From Candidatus Aristotella avistercoris (GTDB taxonomy: Bacteria; Bacillota; Clostridia; Oscillospirales; Ruminococcaceae), in contig CAJFOV010000010.1 of assembly GCA_904397835.1 (NCBI GenBank), positions 62,001 to 126,000 of the forward strand: DNA of 64,000 nt, written 5' to 3'. Within the stretch, counting starts at the first letter, position 1. The number at the start of each line of letters is the position of its first letter. Positions 56,284-64,000 of this stretch are shown here, one piece after another. The notes under the pieces are model-generated. The model saw nothing but the letters and a program-made list of their open reading frames with translations, was not told the DNA's origin and ran no database searches. The translations under genes and the position numbers were made by a program.

Positions 56284-57483
56284 ATGAATCGAGATATCTT
56301 TGAGGAGTTCGTGCTGCGCAAGGGCTACAAGATGGGAGAAAACTGGGCCTATGGCATGATGGCCGAGTACCCGGTGGCCATCTGCAGCGACGACCACTCC
56401 ATCACGGTCATCTTTCGCATCGACCCGATGGATGCCCGCACCGTCAAACAGAATCTCAAGCGGGCCTTGCGGGGCATCGCCATGGTGGTCTTTAACAAGG
56501 GCACCATCAGCATCACCATGAAGGGGGAAAACTGGCAGATCGCCGAAAAATTCAATGCTGTCAGCAAGGGTGTGCCAGAGATCTTCCATATGCACGACGT
56601 TCACCCCACCACCCAGTGCTCCTACTGTAAGGGGGAGGGTTGCGATGTCTACGCCCTGCTGGATATCGGCTATGAGGCGGTGCACACTGCCTGTATCGAG
56701 AAGGCTTTGGATAAGGCAAAGGACTATGCAGAGCGCAACAAGCGGTCCGGCAGCCACCTCACTGGGACCATCGGGGCCCTGCTGGTGATTGTGGTGGCAT
56801 TTTTGGTCTCCGGGATCCCCACCTGGCTCAACAACCAGCGGCTGAGCGGGGCTATGTCCCTGATCTTTGCCTTTTTGCCCCTGGGCATCTTCTATACTTA
56901 TAAGCTGTTCAACGGCAAGCTGGACTGGTACGCTACCGCCTTGACGGGTGTCCTATCCCTTGGGGCAGGTTTCTTTGTCAACACGGGACTGCTCTACTGG
57001 CAGCTGGTGAAGATCGAGGGCCGGCTGGTGCCCATTGCCGACGTGTGGGCCCTGCTGACCAGGAGCAACATGTGGGGCTCCTTTATGAGCTCCATGATCT
57101 ACAGCCTGATTTTCACCATCTTTGCCCTGTTTATTGCCCGCAACGCCATCCGTGCCACCGGCGAGACGGGGGTGCAGACCATCGAGCGGGTGCAGGATAC
57201 CCTGATTCCCATCCCCTCCCAGGAGGATCTGGAGAAGATGGAGCAGGACCGCAAGGCGGCGGAGGAGCGGCGGCTGAAGGAGAAACAGGCCGAGGCCGAG
57301 CGCAAGCTCCAGGAGGAGGCCCTGGCGGAACAGGAGGCCATCCGGGAGTGGGAGCGCACCCATCCCGCCGAGACCTATGAGGAGCTGGAGGAGGACGCCC
57401 CTCAATCTTCCGACGGCGGGGAGGAGGATCTTCCCCAGCCCCAGGAGGAAACTCAGGAACAGGAGACGCCAAACCAGGATTAA
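56284..57483 (+). CDS. Hypothetical membrane protein with cysteine/histidine metal-site motif and charged coiled-coil tail
   Basis: 399 aa; no family recognised. Residues 1-105 form a soluble domain (EDDHSITVIFRID-like pattern with SITMKGENWQIAEKF). C112, C115 and C120 (CSYCKGEGC), then H134 and C137 (HTAC), could bind zinc. Four hydrophobic segments lie at about 161-182, 188-206, 214-236 and 265-287, followed by a Glu/Lys/Gln-rich coiled coil (about 312-355) and an acidic Gln/Glu tail. ATG 56284 has GGAGG 7 bases upstream. Followed 94 bases later by azlC. Confidence 0.75.
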   Translation: MNRDIFEEFVLRKGYKMGENWAYGMMAEYPVAICSDDHSITVIFRIDPMDARTVKQNLKRALRGIAMVVFNKGTISITMKGENWQIAEKFNAVSKGVPEIFHMHDVHPTTQCSYCKGEGCDVYALLDIGYEAVHTACIEKALDKAKDYAERNKRSGSHLTGTIGALLVIVVAFLVSGIPTWLNNQRLSGAMSLIFAFLPLGIFYTYKLFNGKLDWYATALTGVLSLGAGFFVNTGLLYWQLVKIEGRLVPIADVWALLTRSNMWGSFMSSMIYSLIFTIFALFIARNAIRATGETGVQTIERVQDTLIPIPSQEDLEKMEQDRKAAEERRLKEKQAEAERKLQEEALAEQEAIREWERTHPAETYEELEEDAPQSSDGGEEDLPQPQEETQEQETPNQD

Positions 57484-57577
57484 CATGGGCTTGACCATCT
57501 GCCGCCGGCATGCTGCTGGCGGCATTGTGCTACCAGGGGGAAGCTTGCCACAGCCCCGCAAGGAAAAGGAGGATCCG

Positions 57578-58330
57578 ATGAATCAGCCAGCCACCGAACC
57601 ATGTCAACAACAGCCCGCCCCCGCCGGGGACCGGCTTCACCTCAGGGAGATGCGGGCAGCATTCCCCCACACCATACCGGTGCTCACCGGCTTTCTGTTT
57701 TTGGGCCTGGCCTTTGGCATTCTCATGAACAGCAAGGGGTATGGAGCCCTCTGGGCCGTGGGGATGAGCCTGTTCACCTTTGCCGGCTCCATGCAATATG
57801 TGGCGGTAAACCTGTTGACGGCCGCCTTTAACCCCCTGTATGCCTTCCTGTTGACCTTGATGGTCAACGCCAGACACCTGTTCTATGGGGTGTCCATGTT
57901 GGAGCCCTTCCAGGGCCTGGGAAAAAAGAAGTGCTACCTCATTTTTGCCCTGTGTGATGAGACCTTCTCCATCCTCTGTTCGGCAAAGCCCCCTCAGGGG
58001 CTGGACCGGGGCTGGTTCATGATCTGGGTCGCCCTGCTGGACCACTGCTACTGGGTGCTGGGCACCGCGCTGGGATCTCTGGCGGGGGCCCTCATCACCT
58101 TTGACACCACGGGCATCGACTTTGTCATGACGGCCCTTTTTGTGGTCATCTTTTTGAACCAGTGGCGGGAACAGAAGAACCATCTCCCAGCCGTTGTGGG
58201 GGTTGGGGCCTCTCTGATCTGCCTGGTGCTCTTTGGGCCGGACAACTTCCTGTTGCCCGCCATGGCGGCGATGGCAGTGGTCCTCTGCTTTGCCCGCAAA
58301 AACATAGAGGGGAGGGATGCGGCATGCTGA
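57578..58330 (+). CDS. azlC: AzlC-family branched-chain amino acid exporter, large subunit
   Basis: 250 aa. FPHTIPVLTGFLFLGLAFGILM opening, AGSMQYVAVNLL, LMVNARHLFYGVSML and CDETFSIL are AzlC hallmarks. Works with AzlD to export branched-chain amino acids or analogues. ATG 57578 has AAGGAGG upstream. Overlaps azlD by 7 bases. Confidence 0.92.
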   Translation: MNQPATEPCQQQPAPAGDRLHLREMRAAFPHTIPVLTGFLFLGLAFGILMNSKGYGALWAVGMSLFTFAGSMQYVAVNLLTAAFNPLYAFLLTLMVNARHLFYGVSMLEPFQGLGKKKCYLIFALCDETFSILCSAKPPQGLDRGWFMIWVALLDHCYWVLGTALGSLAGALITFDTTGIDFVMTALFVVIFLNQWREQKNHLPAVVGVGASLICLVLFGPDNFLLPAMAAMAVVLCFARKNIEGRDAAC

Positions 58331-58653
58331 CCCCATTCCAGGCCTTTGTCACCATTGCACTGGTGACGGTGGGCACCATGCTCACCCGGTTTTTACCCTT
58401 CCTTCTGTTTCCAGACGCCAAAAAGGCGCCCAGCGTGGTGCGGTACCTGGGGAGTGTGCTCCCCTGTGCCGTCATGGGGATGCTGGTGGTCTACTGCCTG
58501 AAGGGTGTCTCTCTGACCCAGGCCCCCTACGGCCTGCCGGAGCTGTTGGCCCTGGCCTGTGTGGCGGGGCTGCACCTCTGGAGGCGGAACACCCTTTTGA
58601 GCATCGGTGTGGGCACCATCTTTTATATGGTATTGGTTCAGTTTGTCTTTTGA
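58324..58653 (+). CDS. azlD: AzlD-family branched-chain amino acid exporter, small subunit
   Basis: 109 aa, four helices: FVTIALVTVGTMLTRFLPFLLFP, VVRYLGSVLPCAVMGMLVVYCL, LPELLALACVAGLHLWRRNTLLSIGVGTIFYMVL. Partner of AzlC and translationally coupled to it. Confidence 0.9.
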   Translation: MLTPFQAFVTIALVTVGTMLTRFLPFLLFPDAKKAPSVVRYLGSVLPCAVMGMLVVYCLKGVSLTQAPYGLPELLALACVAGLHLWRRNTLLSIGVGTIFYMVLVQFVF

Positions 58654-58667
58654 GGCGGATTTGTGCG

Positions 58668-58703
58668 GATGCCCTGGGAACACTGTTTCCAGGGCATCTT
58701 TGC
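58668..58703 (+). terminator. Probable terminator after azlCD
   Basis: GATGCCCTGG / CCAGGGCATC stem with inner GAA/TTC pairing, then CTTTGCT; the T run is weak. The following 58704-59167 stretch shows no gene, only an isolated TATAAT at 58976-58981 with no good -35. Confidence 0.6.
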
Positions 58704-59167
58704 TGCTTGCGGCTTCAATCTGGGAACATTGTCCCAGTCTGTTCCTGTGGGACAGGCCCCCTTTCCAGGGGGAACCTCTCCATGTTTCGCAACATCTTAG
58801 GCGAGAGCTCACAGAAAAGACCTGCCCGACAGGCACCTGTCCTGTGGCAGGCAATGCTGGTTCATAGCGGAAAATATTGCCGCTGTCTTTGGAAAATCTT
58901 AAGAATTTCTTTAACTTTTTGTGAAGATCACGCACCAAAGGGAGTTTTGGCCTGTTCAAATGGGCAAAAAACGGCTATAATAGGACACATGATTTCCCCA
59001 GTTTCGGCGTGGGCCAACAGAGAGAGAAAGGGCCCGGGTCCCCTTTGCGGCAGTCAGACCGGTGCGGATATGGGGGAAATCAGGCAATCCTCCTTCAAAA
59101 AAGCAGCAACTTCCATAGATTGTGAATACTTTTTTTGGAACCGGGAAAAGAATTCTAAGAAAAGCGG

Positions 59168-59196
59168 TTGCATTCTGTGGGATTTTTATGTAAAAT
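59168..59196 (+). promoter_or_regulatory. Promoter for the CdaR-type regulator gene
   Basis: TTGCAT (59168-59173), 17-base spacer and TAAAAT (59191-59196), 115 bases before the start codon. Confidence 0.7.
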
Positions 59197-59310
59197 AACA
59201 GTGATTGGTGATTTTATACCGCAATCGACTGGATTTTTCAGGCGGATTCGCCAGAATAAACTGTTTGCGCTTTGAGGTATGAGAAATATTTTAAGAAGAG
59301 GGGATTCATT

Positions 59311-60396
59311 ATGTCAAATCGGTTGTTTCAAGGGATTGTCCATCAGATGAAGGACTCCATCGATCGAGTGATCGGTGTGGTGGACGACACAGCTACCATC
59401 ATTTCGTGCAGCGACCTGACCCGCATTGGCAGCACCAATGACTATCTGGTGCAGGATCTGGCGGAGCATACGGACCTCTTCACCCGGGATGGTCTGACCT
59501 ACAAGCCCTTTGGCGCCAGGGTGCACCCGGAGTATGCCGTCTTTGTGGAGGGCACCGACCCCATGGCGGCCAAGTATTGCAATATCTTGGCCATTGCTCT
59601 GGCAAATATCAAGCAGTACTACGATGAAAAATACGACCGGAACAACTTTATCAAAAATGTGGTGTTGGACAACATCCTCCCCGGCGACGTGTACGTCAAG
59701 GCCAGGGAGCTGCACTTCAACACCGATGTCTCCCGGGCGGTGCTGTTGGTGCGGGTGGTCTCCACCAACGACATCTCCGCCTTTGATGTGATTCAGAATC
59801 TCTTCCCGGATAAGCAGAAGGATTTTGTCTTCAACATCAGCGAGAGCGACATTGTCCTGGTCAAGGAGATCAAGGCCGGCATTGACAGCAAGGACCTGGA
59901 GAAGTTGGCCCGCTCCATCGTGGATACTTTGGGCAGCGAGTTCTACACCAAGGTGGTGGTGGGCATCGGCACGGCGGTCACCGGCGTGAAGGATCTGGCC
60001 CGCTCCTTCAAGGAGGCCCAGGTGGCCCTGGAGGTGGGCAAGGTCTTTGACACGGAGAAGTCCATTGTCAGCTATGACAACCTGGGCATCGCCCGGCTGA
60101 TCTACCAGTTGCCCACAACCCTGTGCGAGATGTTCCTGAAGGAGGTCTTTAAGAAGGGTTCCATCGAGTCCCTGGACCAGGAGACCCTCTTTACCATCCA
60201 GCGGTTCTTTGAAAACAACCTGAACGTGTCCGAGACCTCCCGTAAGCTCTTTGTCCACCGCAACACCCTGGTGTACCGGCTGGAGAAGATCAAAAAGCTC
60301 ACGGGCTTGGATCTGCGTGAATTTGACCATGCCATTGTCTTCAAGGTGGCGCTGATGGTCAAAAAGTATTTGACAGCAAACCCGGTGAAGTACTAG
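59311..60396 (+). CDS. CdaR/PucR-family transcriptional regulator
   Basis: 361 aa. N-terminal sensor-like region (GVVDDTATIISCSDLTRIG), middle GGDEF-like domain of the CdaR type (SRAVLLVRVVS, VVVGIGTAVTGVKDLARSFKEAQVALEVG) and C-terminal PucR helix-turn-helix FFENNLNVSETSRKLFVHRNTLVYRLEKIKKLTGLDL. Ligand and targets unknown. Lies 51 bases upstream of ftsE on the same strand, an unusual neighbour. Confidence 0.87.
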   Translation: MSNRLFQGIVHQMKDSIDRVIGVVDDTATIISCSDLTRIGSTNDYLVQDLAEHTDLFTRDGLTYKPFGARVHPEYAVFVEGTDPMAAKYCNILAIALANIKQYYDEKYDRNNFIKNVVLDNILPGDVYVKARELHFNTDVSRAVLLVRVVSTNDISAFDVIQNLFPDKQKDFVFNISESDIVLVKEIKAGIDSKDLEKLARSIVDTLGSEFYTKVVVGIGTAVTGVKDLARSFKEAQVALEVGKVFDTEKSIVSYDNLGIARLIYQLPTTLCEMFLKEVFKKGSIESLDQETLFTIQRFFENNLNVSETSRKLFVHRNTLVYRLEKIKKLTGLDLREFDHAIVFKVALMVKKYLTANPVKY

Positions 60397-60447
60397 GCGC
60401 CGGCCTACAGAAGGGGGCGGCGCGCAAATCCATGAGGCGGTGTGCTT

Positions 60448-61125
60448 GTGATTGAGTTTAAGAATGTCTGCAAAAAGTATGAGAACGGCACAGAGGCCCT
60501 CAAGGACGTGAGCCTGAAAATCGACGATGGGGAGTTTGTCTTTATCGTTGGCGCATCAGGTGCGGGAAAAAGTACCCTGATGAAACTGATCTTGGGGGAG
60601 GAGCGGCCCACCTCCGGCACGGTGGTGGTCAATGGATACGACCTTGGATCCATCAAACACCGCAAGCTTCCCCAATATCGGCGTTCCTTGGGCGTGGTAT
60701 TCCAGGATTTCCGGCTGATCCCTGGAATGACCGTCTACGAAAACGTGGCGTTTGCCCTGCGGGTGATCGGTGTTTCCAACCGGGACATCCGCAGGCGGGT
60801 GCCGTACATATTGGGCCTGGTGGGGCTCTCCGGCAAGGCCAAGGACTACCCGGAACATCTCTCTGGCGGCGAACAGCAGAGAGTGGCCCTTGGACGGGCG
60901 CTGGTGAACAACCCAGCCCTGCTCATTGCCGATGAGCCTACAGGAAACATCGATCCGGAGCTATCTTACGAAATCGTCGATCTGCTCAGTGAAATCAACC
61001 GGTGCGGGACCACCATTGTGATGGTCACCCATGAGCATGAGCTGGTCTCTCAGTTTAACAAGCGGGTCATCACCATTGACCACGGCAATCTTGTGGCCGA
61101 CGATTCAGATTGGAGGTCACAATGA
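60448..61125 (+). CDS. ftsE: Cell division ATP-binding protein FtsE
   Basis: 225 aa. Walker A GASGAGKSTLMKLI, Q-loop VFQDFRLIPGMTVYENVAFAL, signature [19 protein letters not shown], Walker B LLIADEPTGNID and the THEHE H-loop. The GTG at 60448 gives the usual M-IEFKNV start; a GTG at 60442 is also possible, and GAGGCGG lies upstream of both. Overlaps ftsX by ATGA. With FtsX it opens a periplasmic hydrolase. Confidence 0.95.
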   Translation: MIEFKNVCKKYENGTEALKDVSLKIDDGEFVFIVGASGAGKSTLMKLILGEERPTSGTVVVNGYDLGSIKHRKLPQYRRSLGVVFQDFRLIPGMTVYENVAFALRVIGVSNRDIRRRVPYILGLVGLSGKAKDYPEHLSGGEQQRVALGRALVNNPALLIADEPTGNIDPELSYEIVDLLSEINRCGTTIVMVTHEHELVSQFNKRVITIDHGNLVADDSDWRSQ

Positions 61126-62024
61126 GAGGCAACAGCTTTTCCTATCTCTTGAAGCAGGGCTTCAAAAACATCTATGTCAACCGGCTTATGTCCCTGGCAT
61201 CCATTGGGGTGCTCACCGCCTGCTTTTTGCTCATTGGCGGGGCGGTGCTCTTCTCCCTGAACATCAACAGCCTCATGGGCTATGTGGAGAGCCAGAACAG
61301 AATTGTGGCCTTTGTGGAGAACAATCTCCCCGAGGAGCAGATGCAGCAGATCGATGAGACCATCCGCGGCATGGACAACCTGGGGGAGATCGAATTTGTC
61401 TCTGAGGAGCAGGCCATGGAGGAGCAGCGGGAGGACCTGGGGGACGCGGCCGTCCTGTTGGATGGGCTGGATGAGGACACCTTTCCCCCCTCCTACCGCA
61501 TGACGGTGAAGGATCTGACACAGCTGGATCAGACGGTGGCGGAGCTTGAGTCCATTGAGGGGGTCTATCGGGTCAACGCCTACAATGACGTGGCCGAGAC
61601 CCTCACCAGCATCAAAAATATGGTGTCGGTGGCGGGTATTGCAGTGGTGTTGATTTTGGCGGTGGTCTCCATCATGATCATTGCCAACACCATCAAGGTC
61701 ACCGTCTTTAACCGCCGCAAGGAGATCAACATTATGAAGTATGTGGGCGCCACGGATGGATTTATCCGGGTCCCCTTCCTGGTGGAGGGCACCATCTTGG
61801 GTGTCATCTCCGCCCTGATCTCCTTTGGCCTGCTGTGGTGGGGCTACGGTTTTGTGGTGGATTGGATCTCCAGCAACAGTTCCCCCTGGATCTCTATGGC
61901 CCAGACCTGCTTGGTGCCCTTTGTCCAGGTGGCTCCCTGGCTGGTGGGTGGTTTCCTTTTGGGAGGCATCCTCATTGGCGTACTGGGCAGCGTGATCTTT
62001 GTGCGCCGGTATTTGAAAGTGTAG
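61122..62024 (+). CDS. ftsX: Cell division protein FtsX
   Basis: 300 aa. One N-terminal helix (LMSLASIGVLTACFLLIGGAVLF), an outside loop domain of about 125 residues, and three C-terminal helices (GIAVVLILAVVSIMIIANTIKVTVFNRRKEINIMKYVGAT motif, broken here only by domain). The outer loop contacts the murein hydrolase encoded next. GGAGG precedes the ATG by 5 bases. Confidence 0.94.
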   Translation: MRGNSFSYLLKQGFKNIYVNRLMSLASIGVLTACFLLIGGAVLFSLNINSLMGYVESQNRIVAFVENNLPEEQMQQIDETIRGMDNLGEIEFVSEEQAMEEQREDLGDAAVLLDGLDEDTFPPSYRMTVKDLTQLDQTVAELESIEGVYRVNAYNDVAETLTSIKNMVSVAGIAVVLILAVVSIMIIANTIKVTVFNRRKEINIMKYVGATDGFIRVPFLVEGTILGVISALISFGLLWWGYGFVVDWISSNSSPWISMAQTCLVPFVQVAPWLVGGFLLGGILIGVLGSVIFVRRYLKV

Positions 62025-62107
62025 TCTGGCAGCATTTGAACGTTTGTGACTTTGTTTGCCCCGCCTGCTGGGCGGGGACGGGATACCCTTGAGAGGAGGC
62101 AACCACA

Positions 62108-63340
62108 TTGAAGAGACATTTGATCCGCCGCCTGGCGGTACCCTCTCTGTTGGCGGTGGGTCTGGTGCTCACTGGCACCCTGAGCGGGCTGCCAGTGCAT
62201 GGCGATTCGGTTCAGGACCAGCTGGACGATCTGAAGGAGCAGCAGCAGGCCGCTCAGGAGGAGCGGGAGCAGCTGGAGCAGGAGGTGGCCGACGCCCAGG
62301 CCACCCGGGAGGGCAAGATCACCGAGATGAACGCCCTCCAGGATAAAATTGATCTGGCGGAGGAGGAGCTGGCCCTCACGGAGCAGCGCATTGCTCTGCT
62401 GGATGGGCAGATCGCCACCAAGGAGCAGGAGATCCAGGACAAGCAGGCGGAGATCGATGAGAACATGGAGACCTTCCAAAAGCGTCTGCGGGCCATGTAT
62501 GAGAACGCCGACCCCACCATGCTCAATGTGATCTTTGGCTCCACTGACCTGGGGGACTTTTTGGTGCGCACGGAGAATGTCTCCCGCATCGCCCAACATG
62601 ACCGGGAACTTATCAACTCCCTGCTCCAGGCCCAACAGGAGCTGGCCCAACAGAAGGAGGAGCTGGCCGCTGACAAACAGGATTTGGAGGAAACCCGGGC
62701 GGAGCAGCAGGAGCTTAAGGACTCCTTGGCCGAAGATCGGGAGTATCTGAGCAGCCAGGTGGTGCAGCTGGATTCCCAGATTGCCACCAGCCAGGAGGAG
62801 ATCGATCAGATCGCTCAGCAGGAGCAGCAGTTTGCCCAGGATATCCAGGATATCTACGACAGCCTGAACCAGGGCAGCGGCGGTTCCAGTGGCGGCGGTG
62901 GCGCCAGCACCGGGGACGGCTCCATCGAAGGTCTGTTGGCCTGGCCCTGCCCGGGATACAAGGGCATCTACTCGGAGTTTGGCTACCGGCCCATGTTCGG
63001 CGATTTCCACACGGGCATTGACATCTCCGGCGGCGCCATTTACGGCAAAGCTGTGGTCTCCGCCGAGAGCGGAACGGTCCTGGTGGCAAACACTGTCAAC
63101 AGCGGCTCTGCCGGAAAATACATCATTGTGGACCATGGAAACGGCTTGACCACCCTGTATGCCCACCTGAGCGAGGTGCTGGTCTACGAGGGCCAGACTG
63201 TCTCTAGAGGGGAACAGATCGGCCAGGTGGGTTCCACCGGATGGTCCACCGGGCCCCACCTGCACTTTGAGGTGCGGGTCAACGGGGAGTACCAGGATCC
63301 CTTTGATTACCTGGATACCAGTGGCATTTGGTTCGGATAA
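62108..63340 (+). CDS. M23-family murein hydrolase, EnvC/PcsB-like FtsEX partner
   Basis: 410 aa, TTG start with GAGGAGG upstream. Signal peptide about residues 1-32 (LLAVGLVLTGTLSGLPVHG). Long coiled coil about 35-250, rich in Gln and Glu, then a Gly/Ser linker and a C-terminal LytM domain with the zinc ligands in FHTGIDISGG and GPHLHFEVRV. Coiled coil plus LytM and position after ftsEX strongly suggest FtsEX-controlled cleavage of septal peptidoglycan. All zinc ligands appear present, so it may be an active enzyme. Confidence 0.92.
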   Translation: MKRHLIRRLAVPSLLAVGLVLTGTLSGLPVHGDSVQDQLDDLKEQQQAAQEEREQLEQEVADAQATREGKITEMNALQDKIDLAEEELALTEQRIALLDGQIATKEQEIQDKQAEIDENMETFQKRLRAMYENADPTMLNVIFGSTDLGDFLVRTENVSRIAQHDRELINSLLQAQQELAQQKEELAADKQDLEETRAEQQELKDSLAEDREYLSSQVVQLDSQIATSQEEIDQIAQQEQQFAQDIQDIYDSLNQGSGGSSGGGGASTGDGSIEGLLAWPCPGYKGIYSEFGYRPMFGDFHTGIDISGGAIYGKAVVSAESGTVLVANTVNSGSAGKYIIVDHGNGLTTLYAHLSEVLVYEGQTVSRGEQIGQVGSTGWSTGPHLHFEVRVNGEYQDPFDYLDTSGIWFG

Positions 63341-63466
63341 ACATGCCGGGCCCTGCCCCATACAGCAAGAGCAACAGGGGGAGCCTGCAGCGGTGCAGCT
63401 CCCCTTGTGGACGTGACAGCTGTGCTGGCAGCGGGCGCCCCCAGAACATCGACAAAGGAGTACCGG

Positions 63467-64000
63467 ATGAATCGAAAAATTTCTTTGGGTGTGGCCATCG
63501 CCTTTATGGCAATTATTGCTGCGGCCACCTTTTCCATCACCATGATCTACTCCATGCAGCTCTTTGGCCAGCGGGTCAACAACATCAAAGAGCGGGAGAC
63601 TATGTATGAAAAGCTGACTGAAATCGATAAAAAAGTGACGGAACAGTACTACGGCGACGTGGACCAAGAGACCCTGATGGATTATATCGCCGCGGGCTAC
63701 GTAGCTGGCATTGGCGATCAATACGCCGCTTATTTTACTGCGGAGCAGTACCAGGACTATTTGGATTCTCTCTCCGGCTCGATAGTGGGCATCGGCATCC
63801 AGGGCAGCCAGGGTATCGATGGATACTTCCACATCACCCAAGTCTATGCCGGCTCTCCGGCTGAGGAGGTGGGCATTCAGGCTGGCGATATGATTGTGGC
63901 CGTGGAGGGAGTCACCCTCACCTCGGAGAACTATGAGACCCTCATTGACAGCATCCAAGGGGAGGCGGGCACCACTGTAAACCTGACCATCCGCCAGGGC
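63467..64000 (+). CDS. S41-family carboxyl-terminal processing protease (CtpA-like), 5' part
   Basis: 178 codons before the right edge; the catalytic Ser-Lys region is outside. N-terminal membrane helix (VAIAFMAIIAAATFSITMIY), then the linker typical of S41 proteases, and a PDZ domain (SIVGIGIQGSQ, YAGSPAEEVGIQAGDMIVAVEG, SIQGEAGTTVNLTI). AAAGGAG 6 bases before the ATG. CtpA-type genes commonly follow ftsEX and the M23 gene in Firmicutes. Confidence 0.88.
   Translation, partial: MNRKISLGVAIAFMAIIAAATFSITMIYSMQLFGQRVNNIKERETMYEKLTEIDKKVTEQYYGDVDQETLMDYIAAGYVAGIGDQYAAYFTAEQYQDYLDSLSGSIVGIGIQGSQGIDGYFHITQVYAGSPAEEVGIQAGDMIVAVEGVTLTSENYETLIDSIQGEAGTTVNLTIRQG

Overview
The window is about 64 kb of a high-GC chromosome carrying the replication-origin region of a Gram-positive, clostridial-type bacterium. 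Evidence for Clostridia includes a Noc/ParA/ParB cluster, RemB, Jag/KhpB, a Stickland-type glycine reductase operon, FtsEX with a PcsB-like hydrolase, and a lone MsmX-type ATPase. GC-rich codon use and gene content fit the Oscillospiraceae (Flavonifractor/Intestinimonas/Lawsonibacter-like gut anaerobes). This placement is inference, since no rRNA gene is present.

Left arm, 1-18.6 kb, mostly minus strand. It opens with a glycine reductase operon: promoter, tandem glycine riboswitch with a terminator, grdX, grdE and the start of grdB. Next to it is a selenium/sulfur-handling cluster: a SufS/NifS-like cysteine desulfurase, then divergent yedE, a TusA/YedF-like protein and a DUF3343 carrier-like protein. 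This makes sense beside a selenoprotein-dependent reductase. Then come DUF5131, a one-cysteine Bcp peroxiredoxin, YaaA (DUF328), and the replication block gyrA - two YcxB-like membrane genes - gyrB - remB - recF - S4-domain yaaA - dnaN - dnaA.

Origin, about 16.9-19.1 kb. DnaA-box-like sites (mainly TTTTCCACA/TGTGGAAAA) lie both upstream of dnaA and between dnaA and dnaN, suggesting a bipartite origin. Coding strand bias flips here.

Right arm, 19.1-64 kb, mostly plus strand. rpmH-rnpA-yidD-yidC-jag is followed by about 10 kb of accessory genes, several facing against replication: a ribokinase-like kinase, tRNA-Met and tRNA-Glu, DUF3795, a stand-alone FakA-like domain, a GNAT, KptA, a bacterial PH-domain pair and Tex. 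The conserved order then resumes with mnmE-mnmG-rsmG-noc-parA-parB-serS, with two parS-like sites. Beyond this are an acyl-ACP thioesterase, guaB, a GNAT, a nucleoside-salvage operon (P1-family peptidase, cdd, pyrimidine-nucleoside phosphorylase), transporters (EamA, AEC, EutH, AzlCD), an RsuA-type pseudouridine synthase, MsmX, an unrecognised zinc-site membrane protein, a CdaR/PucR-type regulator, and ftsE-ftsX-M23 peptidase-S41 peptidase running off the right end.

No rRNA, CRISPR array, IS element or prophage was seen. Most interesting points are the selenium/glycine-reductase neighbourhood, the origin and segregation sites (DnaA boxes, parS, a Noc-box-like palindrome), a few strong unexplained inverted repeats, and several small or orphan proteins.
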